Assembly: GCF_034190915.1 (NCBI RefSeq)
Contig: NW_026947484.1
Span: forward strand, 78,811,982-78,875,981
Source of the DNA: Cavia porcellus
Taxonomy: Eukaryota > Chordata > Mammalia > Rodentia > Caviidae
Direction: 5' to 3'
Length of the DNA: 64,000 bases
Shown here: one piece after another, positions 12,197-24,129 of the stretch
How the letters are laid out: each line of letters begins with the position of its first letter
How positions within the stretch are numbered: the stretch's first letter is position 1
Made by a program: the position numbers and the translations under genes
The notes under the pieces: generated by a model
The model's database searches: none
Told to the model about the DNA's origin: nothing
Seen by the model: the letters and a program-made list of their open reading frames with translations, nothing else

Positions 12197-12340
12197 CAAG
12201 CGGCAGCGGGACCCCCAGCAAGTCAGGGCGGGACCCCAACCAGTTGTGGCTGGACCTCGTGGCAAGTTGTGGTGGGACTCCAGCAAGTTACAGCAACAGC
12301 CAGTTGTGGTGGGACTTCGGATTGTCAGCAAGTTACCTTA
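12197..12340. repeat. 22-bp minisatellite
   Basis: About six units. They start at 12197, 12219, 12241, 12263, 12284 and 12301 and follow the pattern caAgttgtggygggactccag with substitutions. One unit is short. Confidence 0.8.
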
Positions 12341-12410
12341 ATTTCTTCTTGGGATGAGAGAATTCATTTCCCTCTGTTTGGGGCTCCCTATTCTGTATTA
12401 TGTTGAATTC

Positions 12411-13380
12411 TAAGTTGACTATCCAAACAGTGATTTTTCTAAGATCCTCAAAATATTATTATTTTTCAAAATCTAAGTGTTCATAATTAATGATAAATAA
12501 TCATCTATTACATTATTTGCAGAATTAAAGAGTATATACTAAGATGATGAGATAAGAAGGAAAGAAACTAGAAATTACAGCATACCAGTGATGTACACTG
12601 TGAAGTCCTTGGATGTGTTATGCACATCCTTGCAATAGTGTTCCACTTTACAGATGATATCAGTGAGACCAAGGCAGCGTAAATAATTTGTCTTATAGTC
12701 AACATGTTAGTGAGGCAAAACACTATGTACTTTTCTTTATGTGGCATGATTGTGTTAAGCAAGGATGAAAACACATACTTCTTTCTTGCTTCAGAATAAA
12801 AAATGAGATCCATCTTTCTAATGGGCAGTGGATTTCACAGTCATTGCATGTATAACAACTTGAATACAACAAGTAGCACTATAACTTTGCCTATTGTTTT
12901 TCTTTCCAGATTTTAAAACAAAATCTCATTTTACCATTTCTGCTAAAGAATTCTTATTTCATCTCCTGAGTTTTCCCTTTAAACTTGTCAGTATTATAGA
13001 GACATGATTCTTAGAAAAAAAACCCGAGGGATATTATGAGAAAACTTACCTTTTTACTAAGGAAAAGAAGGGTGACAGTATACCATAGTTTTATTTGTAT
13101 GATTGACTTCACAAGTGGATATTTGATTCATTCATATTGAAGAGGTATAAGGAAGGGGAAGTTTTCCAGAAGTATTTATTTTGTTCATCTCACTGGGCAA
13201 GTATGTGTACCAGTATGTGTTCTTTGTATCATATGAAAAACATGTACATAGCTCTTATATAAAAGTATGCTTTAAATTACATAATGCACATATCAGATGA
13301 GTCTCAGAAATGTAAGTGGATCATGAATTATGTGTATTTAAATAAACTGCTATATAAAGTCATTTCTCATTGAATAAAGT
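12411..13380. other. Unassigned intergenic DNA
   Basis: AT-rich, with no gene or clear repeat. Confidence 0.4.
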
Positions 13381-13384
13381 CAAA

Positions 13385-13530
13385 AGAGATGATCTTTAAA
13401 CTCCATGTTTGCAGAACTGAGTGCCAGAGAGAAAAAATGACTTTGTGTGAGGTCACATAGCTCATTACAGCTCAGTTGGAATACAAATTCACTTTGTAGG
13501 ACTCTCCAGTGCTTTTTCAATATCAGATGG
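13385..13530 (-). repeat. Probable MIR relic
   Basis: 'gtgaggtcacatagctcatt' then 'cagttggaatacaaattcac' follows the reverse MIR consensus (aaggtcacacagctagtaag ... ggattcgaac). Confidence 0.55.
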
Positions 13531-13534
13531 TATT

Positions 13535-14628
13535 GAATTCTGTTTAATGGATCATAAAACATTCAAGTCCATATCAAAACCCAAATATCCTTAGAAAGAA
13601 AAGCACATGTAGGTACTTTTCCTTTTAGGAAAGAAAATTATCCTGAGCCTCTTCACCTGGTCATAGAGCAAATGAGATTTTATATAAGTAGGTGTGAAAT
13701 GAATAGGAGTATTTCTTACCTAAAGAATGTATTCTTCAAATCGGTGTTCTCAAATCTCAAGCCTGTTTGGTTCACCAGTGTCTCAATCTGAATGTCATAG
13801 CCCTGTCTGTAGGGCAGAGAAAAATGTATCTTCACACATGGCCAGTTAGCTGTTCATATCTGTCTACAGCATCTTTTATGCACACTTGATTTATAAAAGC
13901 AGGTGTCTGTCATAGCAACTTGTCCACATTTGTTTACATGGATGCTGTTCATGTTGACAGGGGCAGTTGTAACCTTGTTTATTCACTAACTGTAATTTCT
14001 TGATCTAAAAATTACAAAAGTCATGGTATTTCTGGTTGATCAAAGCACTTTGGGAGAGAGCCTTTATCATCATCATTGGCACAAAATGGTTTTAAGTGGC
14101 AGAAACACTTCATGTGTTGTCACTGAAGTGGGAAAATTATTTTAATTAGGAAGGTTTACCTGAACTAAAATCTCAGACTAATATAAAACAGTTAACAGAT
14201 ATGATTGAGCCTAAGCAATCCCAGAAGAAAGTTCACACAATTACAGTGAGAAGAATTGGCTAAGACTAAGTAATTTGAAATATCCTCCATGACTGATCTT
14301 AAAGAGCTATGCTTGTGGGATTTTTATTTATATATACCTTAAGTATTGTACAATAAATTTCTTCTTTTATTTAATATAAGTATATTAATTTTTGCTTGTC
14401 ATAATTCCTAATAATGTAATTTTCAATGGCTTTACATAGATACAACATTATTGATTTAGTAGTACCCCATTGTTGATTATTTATATTTTCATAACAACAT
14501 ATTATTTCTAATTGTAATAAAAAAATCTAGATTTTTTAAACAAAGTGTTATAGATAAATTTTTGTAATACATCTTTATGTTGTGTCTAGTTACTTCCTTA
14601 GAAAAAAATTCTTAGAGATAGACTCATA
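13535..14628. other. Unassigned, AT-rich
   Basis: No coding signal. 14340-14560 is extremely AT-rich and may be decayed L1 3' DNA, but I cannot show it. Confidence 0.4.
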
Positions 14629-14629
14629 T

Positions 14630-14981
14630 CTTGGTTACCTTTCTCTCCTTGCTGAGAAAAAATATCTGACACCCAAACTTAGGAAAGGAAAGGTTTATTT
14701 AGCTTACAGGTTTTGGAGGTTTCAGTCCATACTCAGCAGGATCTAAGACAGGGTGGTGTGGCTAAAGGGCAATTGTTCATGGTGGCTGCAAGCAATAAGA
14801 GCAAACAGGGTAAAAAGAGGGAAAGCACACCTTTTTCTCTCCCTTATATCGTATGCCAGCTACCCACCCCTTGGTGCATGCAGCACTTACACTGCCAATG
14901 AACCAATCACAAATGCTAGATTCAGCTGCCTCCATAACTGCCTGAGGCTTTGGGGTGGACACCCAAACACAAACCATAACA
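14630..14981 (-). mobile_element. MaLR solo LTR
   Basis: On the minus strand it starts gttatggtttgtgtttgg (14981) and ends at the 'ctcagcaaggagagaaaggt' region. It shares 'gtttatttagcttacagg' and 'gtttcagtccatactcagca' with the 9.6-kb LTR. Short frames inside (for example 14713-14901) are LTR-derived. Confidence 0.85.
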
Positions 14982-14984
14982 ACT

Positions 14985-16690
14985 CACTAGGCTAAAGTAT
15001 ATATACACTGATTCCTGGCACCTAATGGTAAAATGTTCTCCAGAACATGCACCAAATTACTTAATCTACAAATTGTTAAAGTATTAATTTCATTATATCT
15101 TTTCTAGTCCTCAACATTAAATATTTGAGGTGAAAATATTATAGATTATTTTTATGGATATCTTTTATTATAAGACTCATTTAAATTTCAGAGTCGATGA
15201 GTTACATAATGTCTTCCATTTCCATTCTCACCTTGCAAACAGTGGACTGGGTAGGATAAAATATAATTTTAGGCCCTACAAAACCAATAATTGAAGTTAT
15301 AAACTTTACTGGGTCCAAGCCAAATAAGACAGACACAGTCATAAAAAAATGATGTTTTTTGGTTCTATTTCAATTCATTGAGTTGATTTAGAATATTTTT
15401 TTAAGTTTTTCTTCTATGATACACATCCAGTAGTTCACTGCATTTATGATACTTAAAGGTAGGTTAGAGTGGAACTATGAATCAAGACCATGTGATCCAT
15501 AGAAAGGACCACACCTTCTTGGAATCATAGGAAAGCTAAGAGATAATCCTGGGAAATAGGTAAGAATAAGACATATCTATACATTTTGTCAAATGATAGA
15601 CACAGTTTTTAAAATAATGGGTGATAAAGCTAATGTAGAATTTAAAGGAAGAATTGAATACTCTGAGGTCTGTGTGAGTCTGTATATTTATGGATACATA
15701 TATGAATCAGGTTTGTAACAACTAAGAACTGAGTGATTCTTGCTGTGGTTGGGGAGAACAATTAGTATAGTTTTTCTACAGGGTATTCCTTCAATTAGAG
15801 GTGCTTTTTCAGAATAATACATATAATTACATTTATAATCACTTTTCACAATGCTTTCCTCATTGTTATCTACCACCAAAGCTATCTCTGCTAGTGGAAA
15901 AGGAAAAAAAAAAGGACCTTTTGACTCAGTGAAGTGGGTACAAATCTGAGGTTGCCTTTTAGCCCTTTTAGCATGTACTTAGCTGAGATGGAGAGTAACG
16001 TAGGGATAGTTAGGTTCATTAATTTGATAGTGATTAATCTGACCGTGGAAAAGGGTCATTATCTAAAATTGTAATATAGTAGGAGTATTGTAATGCTAAT
16101 GCCAATATACCCAGAATATCAACACTAAACTCAATGGTCAAAATGCAATGTTCACAAAGTGCCTAATGTTGGATAATCTTTCAAAACTGTGTCTACAGAA
16201 ACCTAAATAAAAATGAGTTCCTTTGAACTAGTAATTTGACAATGTGCGTTTTTCATAAAGCACCGTAGCTCTTTGCCAGATTTACTCATTTTAATGATAT
16301 AAAGCTAAAGCACATGTCAAAAATGAGAACATACGTTATTTCAGTATTAAATATAAAACCATCATTTTGTATACCAACATTTCTCTTGCAATATCCAACA
16401 AGATACTGCTTGGGAACAATAATTAAAGAAATGACTTTTGGGAAAATATGGTAGTTCAGTAGAGAGGTAGGTTTACAAATGAGTATCAAGGAAGGCTGGG
16501 GTGGAGAAACAGAAGTGCAGGAAGCTTTAGAAACACTGACTCTAGCCACTGAGGATTTATTGATAGATACAGGAAGGCATGGACTGTAAGACGTATTCTT
16601 TCAAAGGATTTAAATTTGCCCAAGGAAAAATATGGCACGATATGCTACAGTTCAAAGAAAACATAAACTATTATTTTAATATTTTTGTTA
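14985..16690. other. Unassigned intergenic DNA
   Basis: No gene or confident repeat. An 87-codon minus frame at 16286-16549 resembles nothing known to me. Confidence 0.4.
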
Positions 16691-16696
16691 ATTTGT

Positions 16697-17145
16697 TATA
16701 GTGGATTGAATTGTGTCCCCTGCCAAAAAATTTTTTTATGTTCAAATCTTAACTACCAGAAACTGTGAATATGACTTTGTTTGGAAATAGGATTTTGCAC
16801 ATGTAACCAAATTTAGATGAGATCATACTGGGTTAAGGTGGAGCCAAAATCTATGATTGTTGTCATTTTAAGAAGAGAGGTCAACCAGAAAAATACACAG
16901 GTGAAAAGTCCACATGAAGTCAGAGGCAAAGTTTGCAATGATACAGTTACAAGGAATTCCTAGAATTGCCAGATGCTATATGAAGCTGAAAAATACTAGG
17001 TAGCTTCTTGCCTTGAGGTTCAGAGGAAATATGGCCTTGCTGATACCTTCCTTTCAGATATTTGGTCTCCAGAACTATGCAAGGATACTTTTCTGCTGTT
17101 TTAAGACATTCAGTATATGTAACATTACAATACCTCTAGAAAATT
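16697..17145 (+). mobile_element. MLT1-type MaLR solo LTR
   Basis: It follows the MLT1 consensus through its length: 'tggattgaattgtgtcccct', 'gactttgtttggaaatagga', 'ttaagatga'-type core, 'ggtctccagaactatgcaag' and 'ctgctgttttaagacattca'. Plus orientation and diverged, as expected for this old family. Confidence 0.85.
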
Positions 17146-17149
17146 AACA

Positions 17150-17895
17150 GGAGCATTTATTTAATGAATGTCTACTGAGCATTAGTGAATTCACTAGTAA
17201 ATGTTGGATTGTAATCATCAACTGAAAGTTAAGGTATTTGTTATATCTACCTAATTTCTGAGGTTTTGTAAAGGTAGGATGACAACATGACTTTACATCT
17301 TAGATAATGTGGCACAGTATCAGTAAGTAAATACCAACCTGTAACGGATATATGGATAGGAGGTCGAAGAATCTAACAATTAGAACAAAGAAATGTCATC
17401 TTAAAGCCCTACCAACATATTCTATTATTTCATTGTGATAGCTGTGTACAAAAATGTCCTCCCAAAACTCCTCCTGCTGCATCAAATCAAATGTATGGCC
17501 TGTTGAGAGTTTTATTTTATATTAAGTCCATGATAAAACAATTTCATGGTGACCATTAGGAGTAGCACTTGAAGCTTCCAAAGCTTTGATTCTTTGATCA
17601 GCACATCTTCTAGCTTAATAAACCACAAAGCTCATCAAATTCTCTCTAAACTAAATCCCCTGGCATACCAGGGTATGGCAGGCCTTCACAGTGATCCAAA
17701 AATTTTAAATAATGTTTCAAAATATGTTGGCACAGGATAAATAGCTAAGCTAGAGCCAACAATCAGTCCACATTTACTTTTCCAGGGCATCTTTTTTATT
17801 TCTATTTTTTGTATATTTTATAAACATGTGATACATGGATTTCTACATATGTATATTGATACACAGATCTGTCTATGCATGCATATGTATGCACA
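17150..17895. other. Unassigned intergenic DNA
   Basis: No coding signal or recognised repeat. Confidence 0.4.
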
Positions 17896-17907
17896 TGTGA
17901 CATATAC

Positions 17908-17941
<34 letters not shown>
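17896..17941. repeat. (CATA)n/(TA)n microsatellite
   Basis: Several catacata units pass into an uninterrupted TA run. Confidence 0.95.
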
Positions 17942-17944
17942 GAG

Positions 17945-18655
17945 TGAGAGAACTAGTTATGGGTTATCTATTATTATTACCATAGTACATGCATCCAATT
18001 AAAAGACAAATTTAATATACTTGGGGAAACATATAAAGTGCTTTTACTCATAGGTACACATAATAAAAAATCTTTGGAGAACATATATGTGAACTTTAGG
18101 GATACAAATTTCATAAAGTTCATAAAACAGGTTCTATTTTTATTGCTAGAGCAATAAAATGAATGATAGCTCCAGAGTGATGGGAGGCTGTCAAAAACAA
18201 AATGCTAACAATACAGTCATAAATGGTTCAGGCAGGAAAGAAAAGGGCAGTCATTACTATACCACTGTGGTTGCAGAGGGACTTCTCCTAGGAGTTCAGC
18301 ATTTAAAGAGTGTTTGACAATAAGGCTAGGGACCTGTCTAAAGCAGTACAAGGGGACAGCAACCTCACTGAAAACATAGTGGAAAAAATGTTGACATTCA
18401 GGCAGTATTGAGGCTTGTAGAAAGTATCAAGAAAAACAAAAATTTTAATACAGCAAGAACACAAAGAACTATGGTCAGAGTATGAAAAAGAATAATGGGA
18501 GAGAACATGGAGTTAAGATCTAGTGTGGCTTTACCATATTAATCACTATGTAATGCTCTCTCTCAATATTGGTAGGGTTTGGTGATATGACGACTATCAA
18601 TGCTGATTATAAATACTGATGATTATAAATGCATGATGAGCTGAGGACACTATCA
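17945..18655. other. Unassigned intergenic DNA
   Basis: Nothing recognised. Confidence 0.4.
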
Positions 18656-18659
18656 ATGC

Positions 18660-18775
18660 AAGACAGATTCATTTACTTGTCCAAGGCCACTGCTGTACTA
18701 ACAAACAAATAGGAGAAACTAAACTTAGATGCAGCAAGGTCTAACACCTGATCTCTTTTCACTATACAAGATGCT
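18660..18775 (-). repeat. Possible MIR relic
   Basis: 'ttacttgtccaaggccactg' is the reverse MIR core. The rest is weak. Confidence 0.45.
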
Positions 18776-18779
18776 ACTC

Positions 18780-21185
18780 TAGTAAGATAAACAGCTTTCT
18801 CCATCCTTTTCTTTCTTTCTCCTGCGAAGTATTTCATGCCCACGCTATCCTAGCTGTTTGTTTCAGTGATGCCAAAGTGAGTTATTCATGAGAGAAGGAT
18901 CTTCAGCTCCTGGTTCCTTTACTCAGTCAGTACACAGCACCGCGGAGGCTCTGTAATGTGTTGAGTAGGATTGCAGCACACAGCAGAACTCACTCTTCTT
19001 GGGAGACTCACAGGTAGGAAAATAAGAGTGATACTGCAGCAGAGCTATCATAAACACACGGAGGGCTGTAGGACTTTGAGAGTCATGTGGCAAGTATGTG
19101 GTTTGCTTCATTCTTACCCATTAGAGGGAATGAAGAAAAGGAGGGTAAAAAAGTACACTGATAAAGATGGAACCTAAGGTACGTGAGAAAAATGTAATGG
19201 ATGGAGAAGATGATATAAATCACTCAATTATACCCTAAGATACTTCTTTTTAAAATATACATATTTGAAGACAAAAGGATTGTTTTGAACGTATTTATGC
19301 TGTTGCTTTATATTCCTGGCCCTTGGTTTGCAAAAACACAAAAGGTAAAGTCCAAATCTCCAGGCAGATGTTGGCTACTATTCCTTCAAAATTTTTTTTT
19401 AGAACTAGTAATTAAACAGATGGTTTATGGGGATTTAGACAGAAAGTGGTAACTTCCATGATGAACACGGCACAAGTCAGCATTTTCCACTTTTCTTCTT
19501 GGAAGCCATCCAAAAACATGGAAAAAAGAAAGATACTGCAAACCACAGACCCCCCCTAAAATCAGGAGAAAGATGTAATGTGAAGTCTCCAACATATGTG
19601 TAAGAATTATAGGAATAATTGAGATTGGTTATAAGCCATATGAAAAGTGAACAAAGGATTGCAAACAGTGACAAGAGATCCTAGGATGGTATATTTCACA
19701 AAGTGCTCACACAAGTGTTCTACCTGAAATAGAAAAGCATTTTGCGACAGCAAAATTATATTCTTTGTTTTTATCATCTTGGTATGAGCAAGGCTCTGGG
19801 CAAATATGGTCTTGGATCTGGACCATTGTGAAATACCTAAAACATACAAGAGAAGCCATTTTTGCAGGAATTAACATTAATCTGTGGGCAGTACACATGG
19901 AGGGAGACTCTGAGTTGAGAAAAACAGGCTAAAATGAAGACTGTCACAGGTCCCTGTGCCACAGGAACTTCTTTATGTAAACACTTGTGTCACAGGGTCC
20001 TGCATTATGAGCAGCTTTACTCATTATGTTCTTCCTCCATGATGTTTGTACCTTGAAGCCAGCTGATCACGGGCTTGAAACTTTGAAACCAGGAGTCAGA
20101 TTAAGCTTCTTTTCCTTTCAGTTGGAGGTATCAGGTATTTTTGATGCTGCAGTGGGAAAGCTGACAAATACATAGTAAAATTTATAAACAGATGAAAAGT
20201 ATGTATCAGATAAACCATGCCATGGCACAGAAGAAAATCTGTGGAGAACGCAATAACTTTCAACTAAAGATCATGATTCAGATTTCTAACTGAAGGAAAG
20301 GAACAGGAAAGCTCTTGACATGCTGATCTGGAAAAGTCCATAAGATGGATTGTTAATGAAAAATTAAGATGTAGAAATAGATACAGAATGTTATTAGTTA
20401 TTAAAATAGGAGAGAAATGTAAATACAATGATTCTTCCATTTATGAACTTGTTTTACAATGTGGGAGAAGATGATTGTGGTCATGTTTGTCACCTGATAG
20501 GGAGTTTGTGAAAGGAAGCAATATTTTGCTGAGGGCTTTTGTCTGTGAATTGAATTGTTTCAAACAGAAGCACGTGTGAACCAAAGGTACTACTGTATAC
20601 ACACAATAAACAGATTTCTACAACTATAGTGTTTGCTAATGGTATTTCCTAATGAAACTTGGGAGAGGTTATGCATTAAATAATAGCACATATTAGGAAA
20701 ATCCTCCATACTAGGAAGAAAATGTTTATTGCATATTTTTATGTATTTTTATTATGAGTGATTTTATGTAACCTTTTAAAGAGATAGAAAGGATTAATAA
20801 TCCTCTGGTTACATAGTAGTTTCACTGAGAAATTAAATAATAGGAACTAGGTCCAATTGCTTTTATTGTCTTTTTTGGCAAGGATTTTAGACTGGACTAT
20901 GAGTGGGAAAGCAGAAATTAAACTAATCTAGATATCATGTTTGAGAAATGTACAGTAGTACCATATTTTTTCTGACCTGGAGGGAGGAAATGGGCTGGAT
21001 TTAAAAACAGGTCCATAGGCTTGAGTTATTCTATGACCAACTCTAACGAGTACAGGTATGACACTGTATATGTGCAAATTCTAAAGGAAGATTGCATTTT
21101 TACTTCTTTTAAATATTTTTAAATAAAAAACTTCTTACTAAATTTTACAGATACAAAGTGATAATAATCACTATCACACAGAATA
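18780..21185. other. Unassigned intergenic DNA
   Basis: Many short frames and no recognisable family. A splice-site-flanked minus-strand frame at about 19733-19850 is discussed among the rejected items. Confidence 0.4.
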
Positions 21186-21189
21186 ATTT

Positions 21190-21332
21190 TTGTGGCTTTT
21201 TTGAGATAATATCTTATATATTTTAGTCTGAGTTAGAACTCAGAGTGCAGCACAGATTGACCTCACAGTTTCCATGATTTTCTTCCCTCAAGACTCCTGA
21301 GTGCTGGGATTACAGGTATGTGCTACCATATA
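21190..21332 (-). repeat. Diverged B1-like SINE
   Basis: It ends 'gagtgctgggattacaggta' and starts with a gagataatatctt box, in reverse B1 order. Confidence 0.75.
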
Positions 21333-21454
21333 TTTGAATAATTCTCATTTACAAGTCAAAACAGACCTATTTCATTTGAATTCAGAAACACAACTAACAC
21401 AGTAGTTGTGCATAGAGTTTACAGGAAGTAAGAGATAGAATCAACAGGAAAAAT

Positions 21455-21606
21455 AATTTTTATTTTATTTATTTATTTATTTATTTTTTCATGTCTTGAG
21501 ACAGGGTCTCACTCTGTAATACAGGCTAGCCTTGAATTCATTGTGATCCTCCTGCCTAAGACTCTTTAATGCTAGGATTATAGGCATGCACCACCACGCC
21601 CAGCTC
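21455..21606 (-). repeat. B1-like SINE with (TTTA)n tail
   Basis: A TTTA-repeat tail is followed by gagacagggtctcactctg, then 'gatcctcctgcctaagactc' and 'gcatgcaccaccacgcccag'. It is a fairly well-preserved copy. Confidence 0.9.
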
Positions 21607-21639
21607 AACAGGAAGAATAATTTTTAATACAGGTGTTGA

Positions 21640-22210
21640 AGTAGGAGACATTTATTAGTCAATGATCATATGATAAGTTACTTGACCTTATTAGTAATTT
21701 AAAAAATACAGATCAAAACCACAAGTTATTATTCCTAAAAATTACTTTTCGGTGCATCAGATTGACAAAAACCATAGACTGATAGGATACTGTTTAGGGA
21801 AAGATGTGAAGGGGTAAACACACTTTTGCATTGCTGACCTGAGGGGTACTTGGTGCACACACTGAGAAAGGTGATATCTGTCACAGAATAAACTATGTTT
21901 ATTCCTTTTGATCTAGTATTTCCATTTCCACCCTTGCATTTCATTTAAAAATATTCATGTGGTTATGAACATCATATGCTCACAGATGTTTACTGTAGAA
22001 TTTTTCGCTGTGGCAAAAAAATTAAAAGTGACTTACATACATATTAATAATCTTTGGTTAAAAAATTATGGCATGTTTATGCAGGGGGCTAGTATGCATT
22101 TATTGCAAAAAGCAAAGCATGGTATTGATACCCATCTAGGACTTATTACTAAGTGAAGGGGCAGACTGATAAGGTAAACTGCTTGTAAAAACAATAAGTA
22201 TGTTATTTAT
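21640..22210 (+). mobile_element. Ancient L1M/HAL1-type LINE 3' part
   Basis: The plus-strand order 'cagatcaaaaccacaagtta', 'gatctagtatttccatttcc', 'tctttggttaaaaaattatg' and 'cttattactaagtgaagggg' matches the 3' ORF2 and end of old L1 or HAL1 elements. It has many stops. Confidence 0.7.
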
Positions 22211-22214
22211 TTTG

Positions 22215-23080
22215 GCACAAGCACTGCCATCCACATGAATGTATACAAATCAAACTGTCATCGGTAGAGTGGAGTAAGACCTGGGACTATAGATGAAGCC
22301 TATATATACACTTCTGTAGCTGTGGATTTACATGTGAGCATATTACTTTCTACAATTAAGGAAATGACTTGAAAAGTGGAAGGGCTGATCTCTGTCACTG
22401 CCATGTTTAACACATGCTCAAGGATAAGTGGGAGGCAGGGTGGGAAGAAAGTTGAATGAGATAACCTCTGCGTGCTGTCAATATCTTCAGAGTCCTGGAA
22501 CCACTCCCTCTACCAATTTATACAGCAGAGGCACCAACAAGGTAAAAGAAAACAGAGCATTTAAAACATGACATAAATCAAGAAAATCACTGCAGAGACC
22601 TCATGAAATCAATTACCACAGGGAAAAGGCAGGCAGTCCTTGCTGACACATCATGCAAGGACTCTGAAAGTGCTTTTTTCCTGCAGCACAGATTGGTTTC
22701 ACTGTACTAAATTAGGGGGAGGGCTGTGAGGATAGACAGATATATGCAGGTACACCTAGGAAGCTTCCATGGTTTTAAAGCCTTGAGAATTTGAGTCTCC
22801 AGCAAGTGTTCCCATGAGCTGCTGGATTTCCTTCCTTCCTCAGTGGTCAGGGGACAGCGATTCCCTTGAACCAGCCAAGCCCCTCTTCATCATCACATTT
22901 AGCGCAAGGGGAACATTGCCATGTAGGCCTGGTAGCTGGAGCACCTGTACCAACTCAGCCAGGCTTTACACAGCTTGCTGTGCATTTGTAGGCATTGGAG
23001 TCGCAGGTTGCTGGCAGCTTTCTGTTGCTCCTACCCTTGCATGCCCTATAAACACAATTGTATGCATGCCTTCCTGCTTT
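22215..23080. other. Unassigned DNA downstream of the CARM1-like exon
   Basis: I looked here on the minus strand for the next CARM1-type exon and did not find one by eye. The 90-codon plus frame at 22814-23086 is not supported by any similarity. Confidence 0.4.
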
Positions 23081-23082
23081 CC

Positions 23083-23190
23083 CTGAGAGTTTCTCCTTCA
23101 TAGGCAAAGACAAGAGTCTGAAGAAGGCACTGCACCTGGTACCAGTGAGTCAGAGGCTCAGTAGGGGCTGTTGACAGCCAACCTATTACC
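23083..23190 (-). pseudogene. CARM1-like exon B (arginine methyltransferase C-terminal beta-barrel)
   Basis: The minus strand encodes about 35 residues including [16 protein letters not shown], which matches the type I protein arginine methyltransferase CARM1 (PRMT4) in its post-catalytic beta-barrel. CARM1 methylates histone H3 and coactivators in the nucleus. The acceptor (…cccaagag, then the exon at 23190) is usable and completes a split Leu codon with exon A. The frame then runs VIGWLSTAP, the same length as the CARM1 equivalent between GS and W. At the other end the expected donor reads AG|GGAAAG instead of GT, and one codon of the usual TLSG end seems missing. The homology is seen in the sequence. 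That this is a decayed paralogue rather than a functional gene is inferred from the bad donor and the absence of other recognisable exons. Confidence 0.65.
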
Positions 23191-23364
23191 CTCTTGGGCA
23201 AGAAAAGCGTTAAAAGCCAATTACATGGCACATTCTCATTAATAAGTTAGACTGGAGACTGAGACTGATGACCAATTTTATTCTTTTTGATTCATGGAAC
23301 ACTTTTAACATAAAAATGGCTCAATTTGTACCAATACAATACAATATTGGTACAGAACTAACAT

Positions 23365-23478
23365 AAGGTTCACCGGCCCATTAAATCTACCCAAATCAGG
23401 GAGATTAAATGATTTGCCCAACAGCACACAGAAGACAACTGGAGGATGAGACATCAAACCCACAGACTCAGCCATTAT
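23365..23478 (-). repeat. Possible MIR relic
   Basis: 'gattaaatgatttgcccaac' then 'agcacacagaagacaactgg' follows the reverse MIR consensus. Confidence 0.5.
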
Positions 23479-23788
23479 GTCAACCTTCACTTCTCAATCA
23501 AAGCTCATCAAAAGTCCAGTAAGAAAAAGAATTAAAGTAGGAACTGCCTTGTTCAAAGTATGGCAGAGGAAGAATTCTGAAGGTTGGACTGGTACTGGTT
23601 CATGCCAGTCTGTTCTGGAGCCCTGAGTGGGCTTCTTGGAGGCACAGAAAACTACTGGAGCACATGTTCCCTCCATTCTTCCAGCTCACAGGTGTGTGCA
23701 TGCGTGCATGTGTGTGTTTAAACTGAGGTTCTCCATTTCATAGGAAGAAGGGGCAACATCTCGCTGTTGATGTTCTGAGATCACCTAG

Positions 23789-24127
23789 TGTCATGGTTTA
23801 TGTCTGTGTCCCCCAGGTCTCATGAGTTTGCATTGTGTATTTGTGATTGGTTCATTGTCTAGTGCTTGGATTGATGGTGTCAGTGCTCCATCCACAGGGG
23901 TGAAGCCAGGATGTGATGTAATGGCAGGAAGAAGGTGTGTCTTGCTCTTTGCTGGTTCTGGCTTGCTGTTTGCAGCCGCCATGAAAGGTGGCCCAGCCAT
24001 GCCCGCCTGCCTGGGAGCCAACTGAGTGTGGACTGAAACCTCCAAAAACTGTAAGAAATAAACCTTTCCTTTCCCAACTTGGGCATCAGGTATTTTGTCT
24101 CAGCGACAAGTAAAAAGTAACTAAGAC
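23789..24127 (+). mobile_element. MaLR solo LTR, plus orientation
   Basis: It begins tgtcatggtttatgtctgtg and ends with 'aggtattttgtctcagcgac' and 'taactaagaca'. An AATAAA signal sits at 24057-24062, where the LTR poly(A) site is expected. It lies inside the intron between the two CARM1-like exons. Confidence 0.85.
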
Positions 24128-24129
24128 AC

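Larger units (their letters stand above)
11698..12410. other. GC-rich block of unknown origin
   Basis: Base composition changes sharply from the AT-rich flanks. It contains an 11-bp perfect hairpin at 11897-11925 and a 22-bp minisatellite at 12197-12340. It may be another LTR or a recombined LTR end. No reliable coding frame is present; the 72-codon frame at 12188-12406 is produced by the minisatellite. Confidence 0.5.

Noticed and set aside
19733..19850. Minus-strand frame between a 'tgtatgttttag' acceptor and a CAG|GTAGAA donor
   Set aside because: It looks exon-like but matches nothing known and does not fit the CARM1 C-terminal sequence. Such pairs occur often by chance.
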